The position numbers and the translations under genes are program-made. Shown in pieces: positions 28,523 to 40,065 of a DNA stretch of 41,926 bases (position 1 is its first letter; each line of letters starts with the position of its first letter). This DNA is from Phytophthora sp. 'mugwort' (Eukaryota; Oomycota; Peronosporomycetes; Peronosporales; Peronosporaceae): NCBI GenBank assembly GCA_033558025.1, contig JAUCEF010000141.1, forward strand, positions 1-41,926, given 5' to 3'. A model generated the notes under the pieces. It was given only the letters and a program-made list of their open reading frames with translations, searched no databases and was not told the DNA's origin.

Positions 28523-28954
28523 TTAATCAAAAATAAGATTAAATTTTAATTTTTTTATATTTTTATAATATTGTTTTTTTGTATTGATTGTTTTACTTTT
28601 ATTTTTTGAAGTTTGAATAATTTCGTTTGTTATGTTTTTTAAATTTGCATTTAAAAGTAACCACGATATCGATTTTTTAATTTGTTTATCTTCATTTAAA
28701 AGCATTAAAAAATATCTATCTTTTTTTTTTTTTTTTTTATTTCGTTTTTTATTTGGAATACTTATTGCTTTTAATTTCGGTAATAAATTTTCAATTGATT
28801 TAAATAAAATAAAATTCGGTTTTTGTTTTGTAATTTTTTTTAAAGTAATTAAAATATTTATAAATATGTTTTCAGAACAAGTTTTTTTTCCTTTTTTTAA
28901 TAACATATTTATAAATAATTTTTTTATTTTATACTCTTCGTATTTTAGTTCCAT
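28523..28954 (-). CDS. rps7: Ribosomal protein S7 (right copy)
   Basis: Identical 143-residue product. The T18 run at 28721-28738 (A18 in the coding strand) has the same length as in the left arm, so its reading frame is supported twice. It overlaps rps12 by 26 bases. Confidence 0.85.
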   Translation of the reverse strand: MELKYEEYKIKKLFINMLLKKGKKTCSENIFINILITLKKITKQKPNFILFKSIENLLPKLKAISIPNKKRNKKKKKKDRYFLMLLNEDKQIKKSISWLLLNANLKNITNEIIQTSKNKSKTINTKKQYYKNIKKLKFNLIFD

Positions 28955-29309
28955 ATTTTGATCTTGATGTTTTTCGAGAATAAATCCCTAATAAATCATA
29001 TTTACCACGAATTACATGATATTTTACTCCAGGTAAATCTTTTACACGACCTCCTCTAACTAATACTATTGAATGTTCTTGTAAAGTATGACCAATACCT
29101 GGAATATAAGTAATTATTGTATACCTACTAGATAGGTGTACTTTTGCTACTTTACGCATAGCAGAATTTGGTTTTTTAGGTGTTGTATTATAAACTTTTA
29201 AACAAATACCTTTACGTTGAGGACATTGTTTTAAAGCTGGACTTTTATTTCTTTTTTTTTTTTCTAAACGTTTTTGTTTTTTTAAAAATAATTGATTAAT
29301 TGTTGACAT
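28929..29309 (-). CDS. rps12: Ribosomal protein S12 (right copy)
   Basis: Identical 126-residue product from the ATG at 29309; the upstream open frame inside trnV is not used. PNSAMRK and GVKYHVIRG intact. Confidence 0.98.
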   Translation of the reverse strand: MSTINQLFLKKQKRLEKKKRNKSPALKQCPQRKGICLKVYNTTPKKPNSAMRKVAKVHLSSRYTIITYIPGIGHTLQEHSIVLVRGGRVKDLPGVKYHVIRGKYDLLGIYSRKTSRSKYGTKIRRV

Positions 29310-29326
29310 ATTATTTGTTATTTTAT

Positions 29327-29399
29327 TGAATAATAACGGACTCGAACCGCTAACATTTTCGGTGTAAACGAAATACTCTACCAATTGAGTTAATTATTC
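29327..29399 (-). tRNA. trnV: tRNA-Val (UAC), right copy
   Basis: Reverse complement of 12396-12468. Confidence 0.95.
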
Positions 29400-29401
29400 A
29401 T

Positions 29402-29475
29402 TGGGCCTAAGTAGATTTGAACTACTGACTTTACACTTATCAGGCGTATACTCTAACCAACTGAGTTATAGGCCC
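29402..29475 (-). tRNA. trnI: tRNA-Ile (GAU), right copy
   Basis: Reverse complement of 12320-12393, with the same two-base spacers. Confidence 0.96.
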
Positions 29476-29477
29476 TT

Positions 29478-29549
29478 TTGAAGTAAAAGGATTCGAACCT
29501 TTGATTTTCCGTACCAAAAACGGAGGCCTTACCACTTGGCTATACTTCA
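29478..29549 (-). tRNA. trnQ: tRNA-Gln (UUG), right copy
   Basis: Reverse complement of 12246-12317. Confidence 0.96.
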
Positions 29550-29563
29550 AAATAAATAAAATA

Positions 29564-29637
29564 TATGCTTAGAAAGATTTGAACTTTCATTTTATAGATC
29601 CGCAATCTAACGCTTTATCCATTTAAGCTATAAGCAT
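29564..29637 (-). tRNA. trnR: tRNA-Arg (GCG), right copy
   Basis: Reverse complement of 12158-12231, with the same U-U mismatch in the anticodon stem. Confidence 0.92.
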
Positions 29638-29647
29638 AAGTTTAATT

Positions 29648-29974
29648 TTAATTTTTTTTTATAATTTTAATATTTATTAATGAATTTTTAGATAAAAATT
29701 TTTTAATTAAAACTAAAAAATTTAATAAATAAAAAATATTTTTAAATTTTATATTAATTTTAGAAGTATAATTTTTATGAATAAAATGTTCACGTGATTT
29801 TTTATTTACATGGGGAGATCTTAATAATGTAAAAATTTTTTTTTTTTGTTTTGTTTGAAATACACCGGGTATTTGAATATTTTTGAATTTATTAATTTTT
29901 TTTAATTTTAATAAATTTTGTTTGAGTTGATTTATTTTTTGAAATGATTTAAAAGTTATTCTTAAAAGATACAT
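29648..29974 (-). CDS. rps10: Ribosomal protein S10 (right copy)
   Basis: Identical 108-residue product containing TLLRSPHVNKKSREHF. Confidence 0.92.
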   Translation of the reverse strand: MYLLRITFKSFQKINQLKQNLLKLKKINKFKNIQIPGVFQTKQKKKIFTLLRSPHVNKKSREHFIHKNYTSKINIKFKNIFYLLNFLVLIKKFLSKNSLINIKIIKKN

Positions 29975-29990
29975 ATTTTAATAATAAAAT

Positions 29991-30064
29991 TGTCTGGAGG
30001 TGGATTTGAACCACCGACACAAAGATTTTCAGTCTTTTACTCTAACCAACTGAGCTATCCAAAC
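29991..30064 (-). tRNA. trnF: tRNA-Phe (GAA), right copy
   Basis: Reverse complement of 11731-11804. Confidence 0.96.
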
Positions 30065-30070
30065 TAAATA

Positions 30071-31564
30071 TTATATTAATAAATATAAATAAATTTTGTT
30101 TAAATTTATTAATATAATATTAGGATAAATAAATAAAAATAAAATAAATTGAGTACTAATTAATAATATTATACTTTGACTTTTATTTATTTGTGAAATA
30201 TACATTTTTCTAAATATTTTTTCAAAATAAATAATTTTAATTATTTTTAAATAATAAAAAGAGCTTAAAACACTTATAATAATACCAAAAAATACTAAAC
30301 TAAAATAATTATTTTTAATAGCTGAAAAAAATATAAATAATTTTGAAAAAAAACCCGCTAATGGGGGTATACCAGCTAATGAAAAAATATTTATGATTAT
30401 AATAATAGCAATTAATTTATTAATAGTATATATATTTGATAAATCTGTTAAATATTTAATTGGTTTATGATTGATATTTAAAGATAAATAAGAAGTCCAT
30501 AAATTAATACTTGTTATAATATAAATTATAATATATAATAAAATAAATGGAATATTATTTAACATATTTGAAGTAAATCCTATTAATATAAAACCTACAT
30601 GACTTATTGCACTATAAGCTAATAATCTTTTGATTTTTTTTTGTTGTAATGCCGATAATGCACCGATTAACATAGATAAAAATGAAATAATATAAAAAAA
30701 AATTTCAAAGAAATATGAAATATTAAAAAAAATCTCAAAAAATAAACGAATTAAAATTCCTATAAAAGCAATTTTTGGTACAATAGCAAAAAAACTTGAA
30801 ATATTATTTGGAGCACCTTCATATACATCAGGCAACCAAAAATGAAAAGGTGTAGCACCTATTTTAAATAAAATACCAACTAAAATAAAAATTAATCCAT
30901 AAGATAAACTAATTAATATATTTATATTATCTAAAAAATTTATATTTGATAATATTAAAAAAATATTATTAAAATTTAATGAACCTGTAATAGCATAAAT
31001 TATTGAAGAACCAAATAGAATAAAACCTGAAGCAATTGATCCTAAAATAAAATATTTTAAACCAGCCTCAATTGATAATATCGATTTTTTTTGGGTGGAT
31101 GTTAATATATAAAAACTTAAACTTTGTAATTCAATTGCTAAATATAAAGTAATAAAATGATTTGCAGATACCAATAACATTAAACCCAATAATGATATTA
31201 ACATTAATATATTAATTTCATATGAATTTATTTTTTGTTGTATTAAATATTTTTGTTGTATTAAAAAACAAATAATTGTTAATAAAATTAAAATTATTTT
31301 AATAAATTGTGTAAAATTATTAATAAGTAATACACCATTTAATATGTTACTTGAAATATTTGTTATATTTAACGTTAATATTAAAAGAATTAATAATAAA
31401 TATATTATTATAGTAGTAATATTTTTAATAATCAAAATTTTTTGAGCATTTTGATTTTTTTTATAAAAAACACCAAATAATAATAAAATTAATAAAAAAG
31501 TTGTTAAAAAAAATTCGGGGATAATAATTTCAAAATTATTATTAAAAATTTCCTGAAAAAACAT
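30071..31564 (-). CDS. nad2: NADH dehydrogenase subunit 2 (right copy)
   Basis: Identical 497-residue product with GATPFHFWLPDVYEGAP and the conserved Glu of LAIELQSLSF. Confidence 0.98.
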   Translation of the reverse strand: MFFQEIFNNNFEIIIPEFFLTTFLLILLLFGVFYKKNQNAQKILIIKNITTIIIYLLLILLILTLNITNISSNILNGVLLINNFTQFIKIILILLTIICFLIQQKYLIQQKINSYEINILMLISLLGLMLLVSANHFITLYLAIELQSLSFYILTSTQKKSILSIEAGLKYFILGSIASGFILFGSSIIYAITGSLNFNNIFLILSNINFLDNINILISLSYGLIFILVGILFKIGATPFHFWLPDVYEGAPNNISSFFAIVPKIAFIGILIRLFFEIFFNISYFFEIFFYIISFLSMLIGALSALQQKKIKRLLAYSAISHVGFILIGFTSNMLNNIPFILLYIIIYIITSINLWTSYLSLNINHKPIKYLTDLSNIYTINKLIAIIIIINIFSLAGIPPLAGFFSKLFIFFSAIKNNYFSLVFFGIIISVLSSFYYLKIIKIIYFEKIFRKMYISQINKSQSIILLISTQFILFLFIYPNIILINLNKIYLYLLI

Positions 31565-31680
31565 AATGTAATAAAAGAAATAAATATTTTAAAAATACTT
31601 ACTTACTATATATGCTATATATTTATAAAAAAATTAATTTATAAATATTATATTTTTATTAAAAAAAAAAAAAAAAAAAA
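31565..31680. promoter_or_regulatory. Divergent nad2/nad7 intergenic region (right)
   Basis: Mirror of 10115-10230. The A20 run (31661-31680) directly abuts the nad7 ATG at 31681. Probable site of outward and inward transcription start; no consensus recognised. Confidence 0.45.
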
Positions 31681-32859
31681 ATGTCATTAAAAAAAATTAA
31701 AAATTTTTCTATAAATTTTGGTCCACAACATCCAGCGGCTCATGGTGTTTTACGTTTAATTTTAGAATTAAACGGTGAAGTTGTTAAAAAAGCTGATTCA
31801 CATATAGGTTTATTACATAGAGGTACAGAAAAATTAATTGAATATAAAAATTATTTACAGGCGTTACCTTATTTTGATCGTTTAGATTATGTATCTATGA
31901 TGTGTCAAGAACATGCATATGTTTTGGCTATTGAAAAATTATTAAATTGTGATATACCTTTACGAGCACAATATATAAGAGTTTTATTTTCAGAAATAAC
32001 ACGTATCTTAAATCATTTATTAGCTGTATGTTGTCATGCTTTAGATGTAGGAGCTATGACACCTTATTTTTGGGGATTTGAAGAACGTGAGAAATTAATG
32101 GAATTTTATGAACGTGTTTCTGGTGCACGTATGCATGCAGCTTATTTTAGACCTGGAGGTGTTAATCAAGATTTGCCTAAAGGTTTGTTAAATGATATAT
32201 ATATTTTTTGTGAACAATTTAATACCCGTTTAGATGAAATTGAAGAAATGTTAACTAATAATAGAATTTGGAAACAAAGATTAGTAGATATTGGTATTAT
32301 ATCTGCTAAAGATGCTTTAAATTTTGGTTTTAGTGGTGTTATGTTACGTGGATCAGGTATTTCATGGGATTTACGTAAAACACAACCTTATGAAATTTAT
32401 GATCAATTAAAATTTGATATACCTGTAGGTACAAATGGCGATTGTTATGATCGTTATTTAATTAGAATAGAAGAAATGCGACAATCAATTCGAATTATTT
32501 TGCAAGTACTTAATAAAATTCCCCAAGGTCCTATTAAATTAGATGATAAAAAAATTACAAATCCAAATAGAATTCAAATTAAAAATTCTATGGAGTCTTT
32601 AATTCATCATTTTAAATATTATTCAGAAAATATTTGTGTAAATGCTGGTGAAACTTATACAGTTATTGAGGCACCTAAAGGTGAGTATGGTGTTTATTTA
32701 GTAGCAGATGGTACAAATAAACCCTACAGATGTAAAATTAAATCACCAGGATTTTTACATTTACAAGCATTAGATTTTATAGCTAAAAATCATATGATTG
32801 CTGATGTTGTTACAATTATTGGTACTTTAGATGTTGTTTTTGGTGAAATTGATCGTTAA
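31681..32859 (+). CDS. nad7: NADH dehydrogenase subunit 7 (right copy)
   Basis: Identical 392-residue product with GPQHPAAHG at 14-22 and DVVFGEIDR at the C-terminus. Confidence 0.99.
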   Translation: MSLKKIKNFSINFGPQHPAAHGVLRLILELNGEVVKKADSHIGLLHRGTEKLIEYKNYLQALPYFDRLDYVSMMCQEHAYVLAIEKLLNCDIPLRAQYIRVLFSEITRILNHLLAVCCHALDVGAMTPYFWGFEEREKLMEFYERVSGARMHAAYFRPGGVNQDLPKGLLNDIYIFCEQFNTRLDEIEEMLTNNRIWKQRLVDIGIISAKDALNFGFSGVMLRGSGISWDLRKTQPYEIYDQLKFDIPVGTNGDCYDRYLIRIEEMRQSIRIILQVLNKIPQGPIKLDDKKITNPNRIQIKNSMESLIHHFKYYSENICVNAGETYTVIEAPKGEYGVYLVADGTNKPYRCKIKSPGFLHLQALDFIAKNHMIADVVTIIGTLDVVFGEIDR

Positions 32860-32897
32860 TATTAATTATTAGAATAAAATTTTATTTTCAATAAATT

Positions 32898-33317
32898 ATG
32901 CAAAAAAAAAAATTTAAAAAGTATAAATTAAATCAATTACAAAAAATTAAACAAACTTATAAATATATATATATATTTCGTTATAATGATTTAAATATTA
33001 ATGAAATAATATCTTTAAAAAAAAAAATTAAAAAATTTGATTATAAATCTTTAATATTAAATCAAAATTTAATTATTGATATTTTTTTAAAATTAAAAGG
33101 ACAAGGTTCTATTTTAATAATTTATGGAAATAATGAATTAAATTTAATAAGGGATTTATATAATTTTAAAAAACTTGAATTAATTTATTTGAGTATTCAA
33201 AATAATATTTATTCTAATTTAAAAGTAAAACAAATATTATCTAAAAACTATCCACCTTTAAATAATTTAATTGTTCAATCATTTTTAAATTTTATATATT
33301 ATTTAAGAAAAATTTAA
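32898..33317 (+). CDS. Probable ribosomal protein L10-like protein (right copy)
   Basis: Identical 139-residue basic product; the by-eye resemblance to mitochondrial L10 rests on YIYIFRYNDL, KGQGSILIIYGN and the strand after it. Same tight position between nad7 and trnH. Confidence 0.55.
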   Translation: MQKKKFKKYKLNQLQKIKQTYKYIYIFRYNDLNINEIISLKKKIKKFDYKSLILNQNLIIDIFLKLKGQGSILIIYGNNELNLIRDLYNFKKLELIYLSIQNNIYSNLKVKQILSKNYPPLNNLIVQSFLNFIYYLRKI

Positions 33318-33320
33318 AAA

Positions 33321-33393
33321 GGCGATTATAACTTAAAGGTAGAGTGTTAGATTGTGGGTCTAAGTGTTATGGGTTCAAGTCCCATTTTTCGCC
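33321..33393 (+). tRNA. trnH: tRNA-His (GUG), right copy
   Basis: Identical to 8402-8474, including the extra 5' G opposite C73 and two U-U mismatches in the acceptor stem. Confidence 0.92.
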
Positions 33394-33415
33394 CATTTTT
33401 AAATTAAATTTTTTT

Positions 33416-34891
33416 ATGTTTAATAAGTTTATATTAATTTTTTTACTTATTTTACCATTAATTACGGTTATTATATTAGCTTTTTCGAAAAATGAAAAAT
33501 TTATAAAAAATTTTAGTATTTTTATGTCTTTTTTCATTTTTTTAATGTCATTACCTTTATGGATTTTATTTGATAAATCAACTTCTAATTTTCAATATTT
33601 ATTTAAAATAGAATGGATTAGTCAATTTAATATTAATTTTTATTTAGGTATTGATGGTATTTCATTATTTTTTATAATTTTAACAACATTTTTGATTCCA
33701 ATCTGTATGTTAATTAGTTATGAAATGATTAATAAAAATATAAAAGAATATTTTATTTTATATTTTATTTTAGAATTTTGTTTAATCATTTCATTTAGTA
33801 TATTAGATGTACTTATTTTTTATATTTTCTTTGAAAGTGTATTAATTCCTATGTTTTTAATTATAGGTATTTGGGGTTCAAGAGAACGTAAAATTAAAGC
33901 TTCATATTTGTTTTTTATGTATACATTAGCAGGTTCATTATTTATGTTTATTGCCATTATTCATTTATTTTTAACTGTGGGTACAACTGATTATCAAATA
34001 TTATATTATAGTAATTTTAATTTTTCATATGAAAAATTTTATTTCTTAGCTTTTTTTTTATCATTTGCTGTTAAAGTTCCAATGTTACCTTTTCATGTTT
34101 GGTTACCGGAAGCACATGTTGAAGCACCTACCGCAGGTTCTGTACTATTAGCTGGTATTTTATTAAAATTAGGATCATACGGTATGATTAGGTTTTTAGT
34201 TCCTTTATTTCCTAAAGCTGCATTATATTTTACACCGTATATTTTAGTTTTATGTTTAATATCTGTTATTTATGCGTCATTAACAGCTATACGACAAACA
34301 GATTTGAAACGTATTATTGCTTATGCATCAGTTGCTCATATGAATTTTATAATATTGGGTATTTTTTCTTTAACTATTCAAGGATTAGAAGGTAGTATTA
34401 TTCAAATGATTAGTCATGGTTTAGTATCGAGTGGTTTATTTTTTTCAATTGGATGTTTATATGATCGATATCATACAAGATTTATTAATTATTATGGTGG
34501 TTTAGCACATACAATGCCTTTATTTTGTATTGCATTATTTATTTATGTATTAGCAAATATGTCTATTCCAGGTTCAAGTAGTTTTGTGGGTGAAATTCTT
34601 ATTTTAACTGGAGTTTTTGAAGATAATACTACAACAGCTGTTTTTGCGACAATTGGTATGTTTTTGGGTGGGGTATATTCTTTATTATTTTATAATCGAA
34701 TTTGTTATGGTAATATTCAAAATATTTATTTAAAAATTTATTATGATTTAACTTATCGTGAATTTTTAATTCATTTAATATTAATTATAAATATCTTTTT
34801 ATTAGGTTTATATCCTAAAATTTTTGAAAGTTGTATGCATGAAAGTGTTTCAAAAATTTTAATACATATTGATTTTTCTTATTTTTATTAA
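33416..34891 (+). CDS. nad4: NADH dehydrogenase subunit 4 (right copy)
   Basis: Identical 491-residue product from ATG 33416; the longer frame starting at a TTG inside trnH is rejected. Glu140, Lys220 and LPEAHVEAPTAGS intact. Confidence 0.98.
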   Translation: MFNKFILIFLLILPLITVIILAFSKNEKFIKNFSIFMSFFIFLMSLPLWILFDKSTSNFQYLFKIEWISQFNINFYLGIDGISLFFIILTTFLIPICMLISYEMINKNIKEYFILYFILEFCLIISFSILDVLIFYIFFESVLIPMFLIIGIWGSRERKIKASYLFFMYTLAGSLFMFIAIIHLFLTVGTTDYQILYYSNFNFSYEKFYFLAFFLSFAVKVPMLPFHVWLPEAHVEAPTAGSVLLAGILLKLGSYGMIRFLVPLFPKAALYFTPYILVLCLISVIYASLTAIRQTDLKRIIAYASVAHMNFIILGIFSLTIQGLEGSIIQMISHGLVSSGLFFSIGCLYDRYHTRFINYYGGLAHTMPLFCIALFIYVLANMSIPGSSSFVGEILILTGVFEDNTTTAVFATIGMFLGGVYSLLFYNRICYGNIQNIYLKIYYDLTYREFLIHLILIINIFLLGLYPKIFESCMHESVSKILIHIDFSYFY

Positions 34892-34913
34892 ACAAAATTT
34901 TTTGTTTAATAAA
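34884..34913 (+). terminator. Hairpin spanning the nad4 stop codon (right)
   Basis: Mirror of 6882-6911: 14-bp perfect stem, 2-base loop, two bases before trnE. Confidence 0.5.
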
Positions 34914-34915
34914 AA

Positions 34916-34987
34916 GCCCTTTTAGTCTAATGGTTAGGACATTACCTTTTCACGGTAAAAATACGAGTTCAATTCTCGTAAAGGGTA
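34916..34987 (+). tRNA. trnE: tRNA-Glu (UUC), right copy
   Basis: Identical to 6808-6879. Confidence 0.95.
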
Positions 34988-35066
34988 TAAAAAATATATA
35001 TTTGATATATTTTGGTAATTATAATAATTTATAATTATTAAATAATATGATAATTTAATAACCTCT

Positions 35067-36596
35067 ATGGCTATTGAATTATCATATATACTGGAATCAA
35101 ATATTAAAAAATATAAAGATGAAAAAAGTTTACAAGAAACAGGTATTGTTCTTTCAATGAGTGATGGTATTGCAAGATGTTATGGTTTAACTAAAATTCA
35201 AGCAGGTGAAATGGTTGAATTTAATAATGGTAATATTAAAGGAATGGCTTTAAATTTAGAACCTGATGTTGTTGGTGTTGTTGTTTTTAGTAATGATAGA
35301 GAAATTCAAGAAGGTAATTTTGTACGAAGAACTGGATCTATTGTTAGTGTACCTGTAGGACCTGAAGTATTAGGTAGAGTAGTTGATGCTTTAGGACAAC
35401 CCATTGATGGTAAAGGTCAAATTAACAGTAAATTAGAAAGTAGAGTTGAAGTTAAAGCTCCAGGTATTATGCCTAGAGAAAGTGTTAAACAACCTGTACA
35501 AACAGGTTTAAAAGCTGTAGATAGTTTAATTCCTATTGGTCGTGGTCAAAGGGAATTAATTATTGGTGATAGACAAACAGGTAAAACATCTATTGCTATT
35601 GATACTATAATTAATCAAAGAGAACCTCATTTAAAAAAAGATATAAATAATCAATTATATTGTATTTATGTAGGTGTTGGTCAAAAAAGATCAACAATTG
35701 CTGAATTAACAAAAACTTTAGAAGAAAAAAATGCAATGTTTTTTTCTGTTATTGTAGCGGCTACTGCTTCAGATTCAGCACCCTTACAATATTTAGCTCC
35801 ATATACTGGTTGTGCTTTAGGTGAATATTTTAGAGATAATGGTAAACATGCTGTTATTTTCTATGATGATTTATCAAAACAAGCGGTAGCTTATAGACAA
35901 ATGTCTTTATTATTAAGAAGACCTCCAGGTAGAGAAGCTTATCCTGGAGATGTTTTTTATTTACACTCTCGTTTATTAGAAAGAGCTGCTAAAATGAATA
36001 AAAAAATTGGTGGTGGTTCATTAACCGCATTACCTATTATTGAAACACAAGCTGGAGATGTTTCTGCTTATATTCCAACAAATGTTATTTCAATTACTGA
36101 TGGACAAATTTTTTTAGAAACAGAATTATTTAATGAAGGTCAAAGACCTGCAATTAGTGTTGGATTATCTGTAAGTCGTGTTGGTTCTTCTGCACAAATT
36201 AAAGCTATGAAACAAATTGCTGGTACAATGAAATTAGAATTAGCACAATTTAGAGAAGTACAAGCATTTGCTCAATTTGGTTCTGATTTAGATGCTACAA
36301 CTCAACAACAATTAAATAGAGGGATTAGATTAACAGAAATGTTAAAACAAGGTTTAAATATACCGTTATCTGTTGAAAATCAAATTGTAATTATTTATTT
36401 AGGTGTACGTGGTTTCTTAGATAAAATTGCTGTTGATAAAATTTCAAGTTTTGAAATTAGTTGGTTAAATTTTATAAAAAATAATCATTTTAATATTTTA
36501 GAAGAAATCTTAAATAAAAAAGAAATATCTAAAGAATTAGAAAAAAAACTTAATATTTTAGCAACAAATTTTACTAATAATTTTATTACAAAATAA
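35067..36596 (+). CDS. atp1: ATP synthase F1 subunit alpha (right copy)
   Basis: Identical 509-residue product with Walker A GDRQTGKT at 167-174. Confidence 0.99.
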   Translation: MAIELSYILESNIKKYKDEKSLQETGIVLSMSDGIARCYGLTKIQAGEMVEFNNGNIKGMALNLEPDVVGVVVFSNDREIQEGNFVRRTGSIVSVPVGPEVLGRVVDALGQPIDGKGQINSKLESRVEVKAPGIMPRESVKQPVQTGLKAVDSLIPIGRGQRELIIGDRQTGKTSIAIDTIINQREPHLKKDINNQLYCIYVGVGQKRSTIAELTKTLEEKNAMFFSVIVAATASDSAPLQYLAPYTGCALGEYFRDNGKHAVIFYDDLSKQAVAYRQMSLLLRRPPGREAYPGDVFYLHSRLLERAAKMNKKIGGGSLTALPIIETQAGDVSAYIPTNVISITDGQIFLETELFNEGQRPAISVGLSVSRVGSSAQIKAMKQIAGTMKLELAQFREVQAFAQFGSDLDATTQQQLNRGIRLTEMLKQGLNIPLSVENQIVIIYLGVRGFLDKIAVDKISSFEISWLNFIKNNHFNILEEILNKKEISKELEKKLNILATNFTNNFITK

Positions 36597-36642
36597 TATA
36601 ATTATTTTTTTATTAATAAAAAATAATTATAATATTTTGTAA
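36586..36642 (+). terminator. Long hairpin at the atp1 3' end (right)
   Basis: Mirror of 5153-5209; includes the last atp1 codons and stop. Confidence 0.5.
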
Positions 36643-36665
36643 ATAAAACATAACAGATAAAAATT

Positions 36666-36691
36666 AATTATTTTCTATATAGAAAATAATT
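36666..36691. repeat. 26-bp perfect palindrome between atp1 and nad5 (right)
   Basis: Mirror of 5104-5129, centred on CTATATAG. Confidence 0.5.
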
Positions 36692-36800
36692 TTAAATATT
36701 ATTCTAATATTAATTTTTTAAAAAATATTTATTCTTTAAGAAGAATTATTTTAAAATTATTATTATATTTTTAAATAATTTAAATTTATTTTATTCTATT

Positions 36801-38795
36801 ATGTTATTATTAACTTTAATTTTTTTACCTTTTTTAGGTTCAGTAGCTTCTGGATTATTTGGTTTTTATATTGGCCGTAAAGGTTCTGTATTTATAACCA
36901 CATTAACAACTTTTTTAAGTTGTCTTTTTTCATTTATTATTATATATAATTCAATTACAAATGAATATGAGTATATTATTTATATTTCAAATTGGATTAA
37001 TAGTGGTTTATTTAATTGTAATTGGTGTTTTTTATTTGATAGTTTAACTATGATAATGTTAATTGTTGTAACAAGTATTTCAACTTTAGTTCATTTATAT
37101 TCTTCTAAATATATGGATCATGATCCACATTTATCTAGATTTATGTCATATTTATCACTATTTACTTTTTTTATGATTATATTAGTTACAGGTGATAATT
37201 TTATGCAAATGTTTGTTGGATGGGAAGGTGTTGGTTTTTGTTCATATTTATTAATTAATTTTTGGTTTACACGTTTACAAGCGAATAAAGCAGCTATAAA
37301 AGCTATGTTAGTTAATCGAATTAGTGATTTAATCTTATTATTAGGTGTATTAACTGTTTTTTATAATATTAGAACTATTGAATATTTTAGTACATTTGCA
37401 GCAATTTCTATTGTTAAAGATTTTAAATTTATTTTTTTTAATTATATTTTAAGTATTATTGATGTTGCGTGTATTTTAATTTTTATAGGTGCTATGGGTA
37501 AATCTGCTCAAATTTTTTTACATTTATGGTTACCCGATGCTATGGAAGGACCTACGCCGGTTTCGGCATTAATCCATGCAGCGACTATGGTAACTGCTGG
37601 TGTTTATTTAATTGCACGTTGTTCACCAATGTTTGAATATTCAATGTTTTCTTTAAAAGTTATTACAATTATTGGAGCTTCTACAGCCTTTTTCTCAAGT
37701 ACAATTGGTCTAGTACAAAATGATTTTAAAAAAATAGTTGCCTATTCTACTTGTAGTCAATTAGGTTATATGTTTTTTGCTTGTGGATTATCAAATTATC
37801 CTTTAGCTATTTTTCATTTATCAAATCATGCATATTTTAAAGCATTATTATTTTTATGTTCCGGTGCTGTAATTCATGCTATGGGTGATGAACAAGATAT
37901 AAGAAAAATGGGTGGTTTAAGAAGAATTTTACCTTTTACTTATATAATGTTTTTAATAGGTTCATTATCTTTAATGGGTTTTCCTTTTTTAACTGGTTTT
38001 TATTCTAAAGATTTAATATTAGAAGTTGCATTTTCAAGTTTTAGTGAAACAGGTCATTTTGCTTATTGGTTGGGTACTATTGGTGCATTTTTTACGGCAT
38101 TCTATTCAACACGTTTATTATTTTTTGCTTTTTTAAGTGAAACTAATGCCTATAAAAATGTTATTAAAAATGCACATGATGTTCCATTAGAAATGGGTAT
38201 TCCTTTAGGAGTTTTAGCATTTGGTAGTATTTTTATAGGTTATATTTCTAAAGATATGTTTGTTGGGTTAGGTTCAAATTTTTGGAATAACTCAATTTAT
38301 ATAAATCCATTTAATAATCAAATGATTGATGCTGAATTTTTACCAACATTTTTTAAATTATTACCTGTTATTTTAAGTTTTTGTGGCTTATTTTGTGCCT
38401 TTTATTTATATTTTTTTAAATTTAGATTTTTATATAACTTAAAAATTTCAAAATATGGTCTTTATTTTTATAATTTTTTAAATAGAAAATGGTATTTTGA
38501 TAAAATTTATTATGAATTTATTAATCAATATATATTAAAAGTTGGTTATAATGTAACATATAAAATGATTGATAAAGGTTTAATTGAAATGTGTGGTCCT
38601 TTTGGTTTAATAACCGTTTTTTCTTTCTTAAGTCAAAAAATAATTTTATTACAAACAGGTTATATTTATCACTATTCATTATTAATGTTAATTAGCATTA
38701 TTTGTTTAATAAATATTATTTTTTTTTCTATTATTTATTTTTTTAATATTATTACTATTTTATTATTTTTATTTATTTTTTTATTAATTAAATAA
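36801..38795 (+). CDS. nad5: NADH dehydrogenase subunit 5 (right copy)
   Basis: Identical 664-residue product with LHLWLPDAMEGPTPVSALIH intact. Confidence 0.98.
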   Translation: MLLLTLIFLPFLGSVASGLFGFYIGRKGSVFITTLTTFLSCLFSFIIIYNSITNEYEYIIYISNWINSGLFNCNWCFLFDSLTMIMLIVVTSISTLVHLYSSKYMDHDPHLSRFMSYLSLFTFFMIILVTGDNFMQMFVGWEGVGFCSYLLINFWFTRLQANKAAIKAMLVNRISDLILLLGVLTVFYNIRTIEYFSTFAAISIVKDFKFIFFNYILSIIDVACILIFIGAMGKSAQIFLHLWLPDAMEGPTPVSALIHAATMVTAGVYLIARCSPMFEYSMFSLKVITIIGASTAFFSSTIGLVQNDFKKIVAYSTCSQLGYMFFACGLSNYPLAIFHLSNHAYFKALLFLCSGAVIHAMGDEQDIRKMGGLRRILPFTYIMFLIGSLSLMGFPFLTGFYSKDLILEVAFSSFSETGHFAYWLGTIGAFFTAFYSTRLLFFAFLSETNAYKNVIKNAHDVPLEMGIPLGVLAFGSIFIGYISKDMFVGLGSNFWNNSIYINPFNNQMIDAEFLPTFFKLLPVILSFCGLFCAFYLYFFKFRFLYNLKISKYGLYFYNFLNRKWYFDKIYYEFINQYILKVGYNVTYKMIDKGLIEMCGPFGLITVFSFLSQKIILLQTGYIYHYSLLMLISIICLINIIFFSIIYFFNIITILLFLFIFLLIK

Positions 38796-38855
38796 AAATA
38801 ATAAAATATGTATCTTTTAAGATATAATTATAAATTTATATAATTTAAATACATT

Positions 38856-39566
38856 ATGGATTTCGAAACAATTTTCTTTTATACTTTTTCAACTATAGCT
38901 TTAACTTCAGCTATATTTGTAATATATTCTACAAATACAATATATTCTGCATTTTTTTTAATATTAGTTTTTACTAATTCAACTGGATTATTATTAATTT
39001 CTGAAATTGAATTTTTATCAATAATGTTAATTATTATTTATGTAGGAGCTATTACTGTATTATTTTTATTTGTTATTATGATGCTAGATGTTAATGTTTT
39101 AATTGATAAAAATAAAATAAAAAATAATTTTGGTTATTTACCAATTATTTTTTTAATTAGTTTTATTTTTTTTTTAGAAACGTTTGTTATGTTTAGTAAA
39201 GTTTTTACATCATATTACCATTTAATAAATAATTCTTTTTTTACTCAAAAAGTAAATACTTTATTTTTTTTTCACGATAGTATGAAAGGTACTTTTGAAA
39301 TATTTGTTGATGTCAAACCCTTTTTAAAAAATTTTATCTATCAATTAGATACTATTACAAATATTGAAACAATTGGACAAATTTTATATAGTTATTATGC
39401 TTTTTTTTTTTTAGTTGCAGGTATTATATTATTAATAGCTTTAATAGGAGCGGTTACTTTAACTAAAAAGGAAAAAAAAAAATTTTTAAAACAAAATATT
39501 TATAAACAACTTTCACGAGATGCATTAAAAGCTATTTTTAATGTATATTCAGATAAAACTGTTTAA
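38856..39566 (+). CDS. nad6: NADH dehydrogenase subunit 6 (right copy, intact)
   Basis: Membrane subunit of complex I whose third helix region takes part in coupling quinone chemistry to pumping. 236 residues, a normal length, with about five hydrophobic helices (MLIIIYVGAITVLFLFVIMM near 56-75 is the characteristic YVGAI-type helix) and IGAVTLTKKEKKK leading into a basic C-terminal tail that ends in SDKTV. The run of eleven A at 39472-39482 keeps this copy in frame; the left copy has ten. Stop TAA lies 17 bp before trnR(UCU). Confidence 0.95.
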   Translation: MDFETIFFYTFSTIALTSAIFVIYSTNTIYSAFFLILVFTNSTGLLLISEIEFLSIMLIIIYVGAITVLFLFVIMMLDVNVLIDKNKIKNNFGYLPIIFLISFIFFLETFVMFSKVFTSYYHLINNSFFTQKVNTLFFFHDSMKGTFEIFVDVKPFLKNFIYQLDTITNIETIGQILYSYYAFFFLVAGIILLIALIGAVTLTKKEKKKFLKQNIYKQLSRDALKAIFNVYSDKTV

Positions 39567-39583
39567 TTCTTAATAAAACTAAA

Positions 39584-39656
39584 ACAATCTTAACTTAATT
39601 GGTAGAGTATTAGCCTTCTAAGCTTTAAAATCTTGGTTCAAATCCAAGAGATTGTA
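39584..39656 (+). tRNA. trnR: tRNA-Arg (UCU), right copy
   Basis: Identical to 2140-2212; anticodon loop CTTCTAA, two U-U mismatches in the anticodon stem. Confidence 0.9.
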
Positions 39657-39855
39657 ATTAGTTTTATTTAAAAATTTCATTCTTAAAAAAAAAATAATTC
39701 AATTATTTTTATAATATAAATAATAAAATTTAAATTTTTTAAGAAATAATAAATTAAAAAAATCAATTTTTTTCAATAAATATTCTAAAAAATATAAGAA
39801 GAATGCGTTCACTTACAAATTTAATATAAATACAGAATATTATTATTGCTAATTC

Positions 39856-39971
39856 TATAACTTTTAATCAAGATGGTTTAACATAAGTTATTGATGACAT
39901 AAATATTTAAATAGATTAATTTTTATTAAATACTCAATAACTAAAATTAAATTAATATCAACATAGTTATA
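39856..39971. ncRNA. Possible structured RNA (right copy)
   Basis: Mirror of 1825-1940 with the same 7-bp closing and 9-bp inner stems; weak evidence. Confidence 0.2.
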
Positions 39972-40037
39972 ATTTAAAATCACATAATTAGTTTTTAATT
40001 GGTAAAAATTTACATAATGTATATATTGTATATCTAG

Positions 40038-40065
40038 AAACCTATTTAACAAATTAAATAGGTTT
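40038..40065 (-). terminator. Strong hairpin directly after orf137 (right)
   Basis: Mirror of 1731-1758: 12-bp perfect stem two bases from the orf137 stop. Confidence 0.5.
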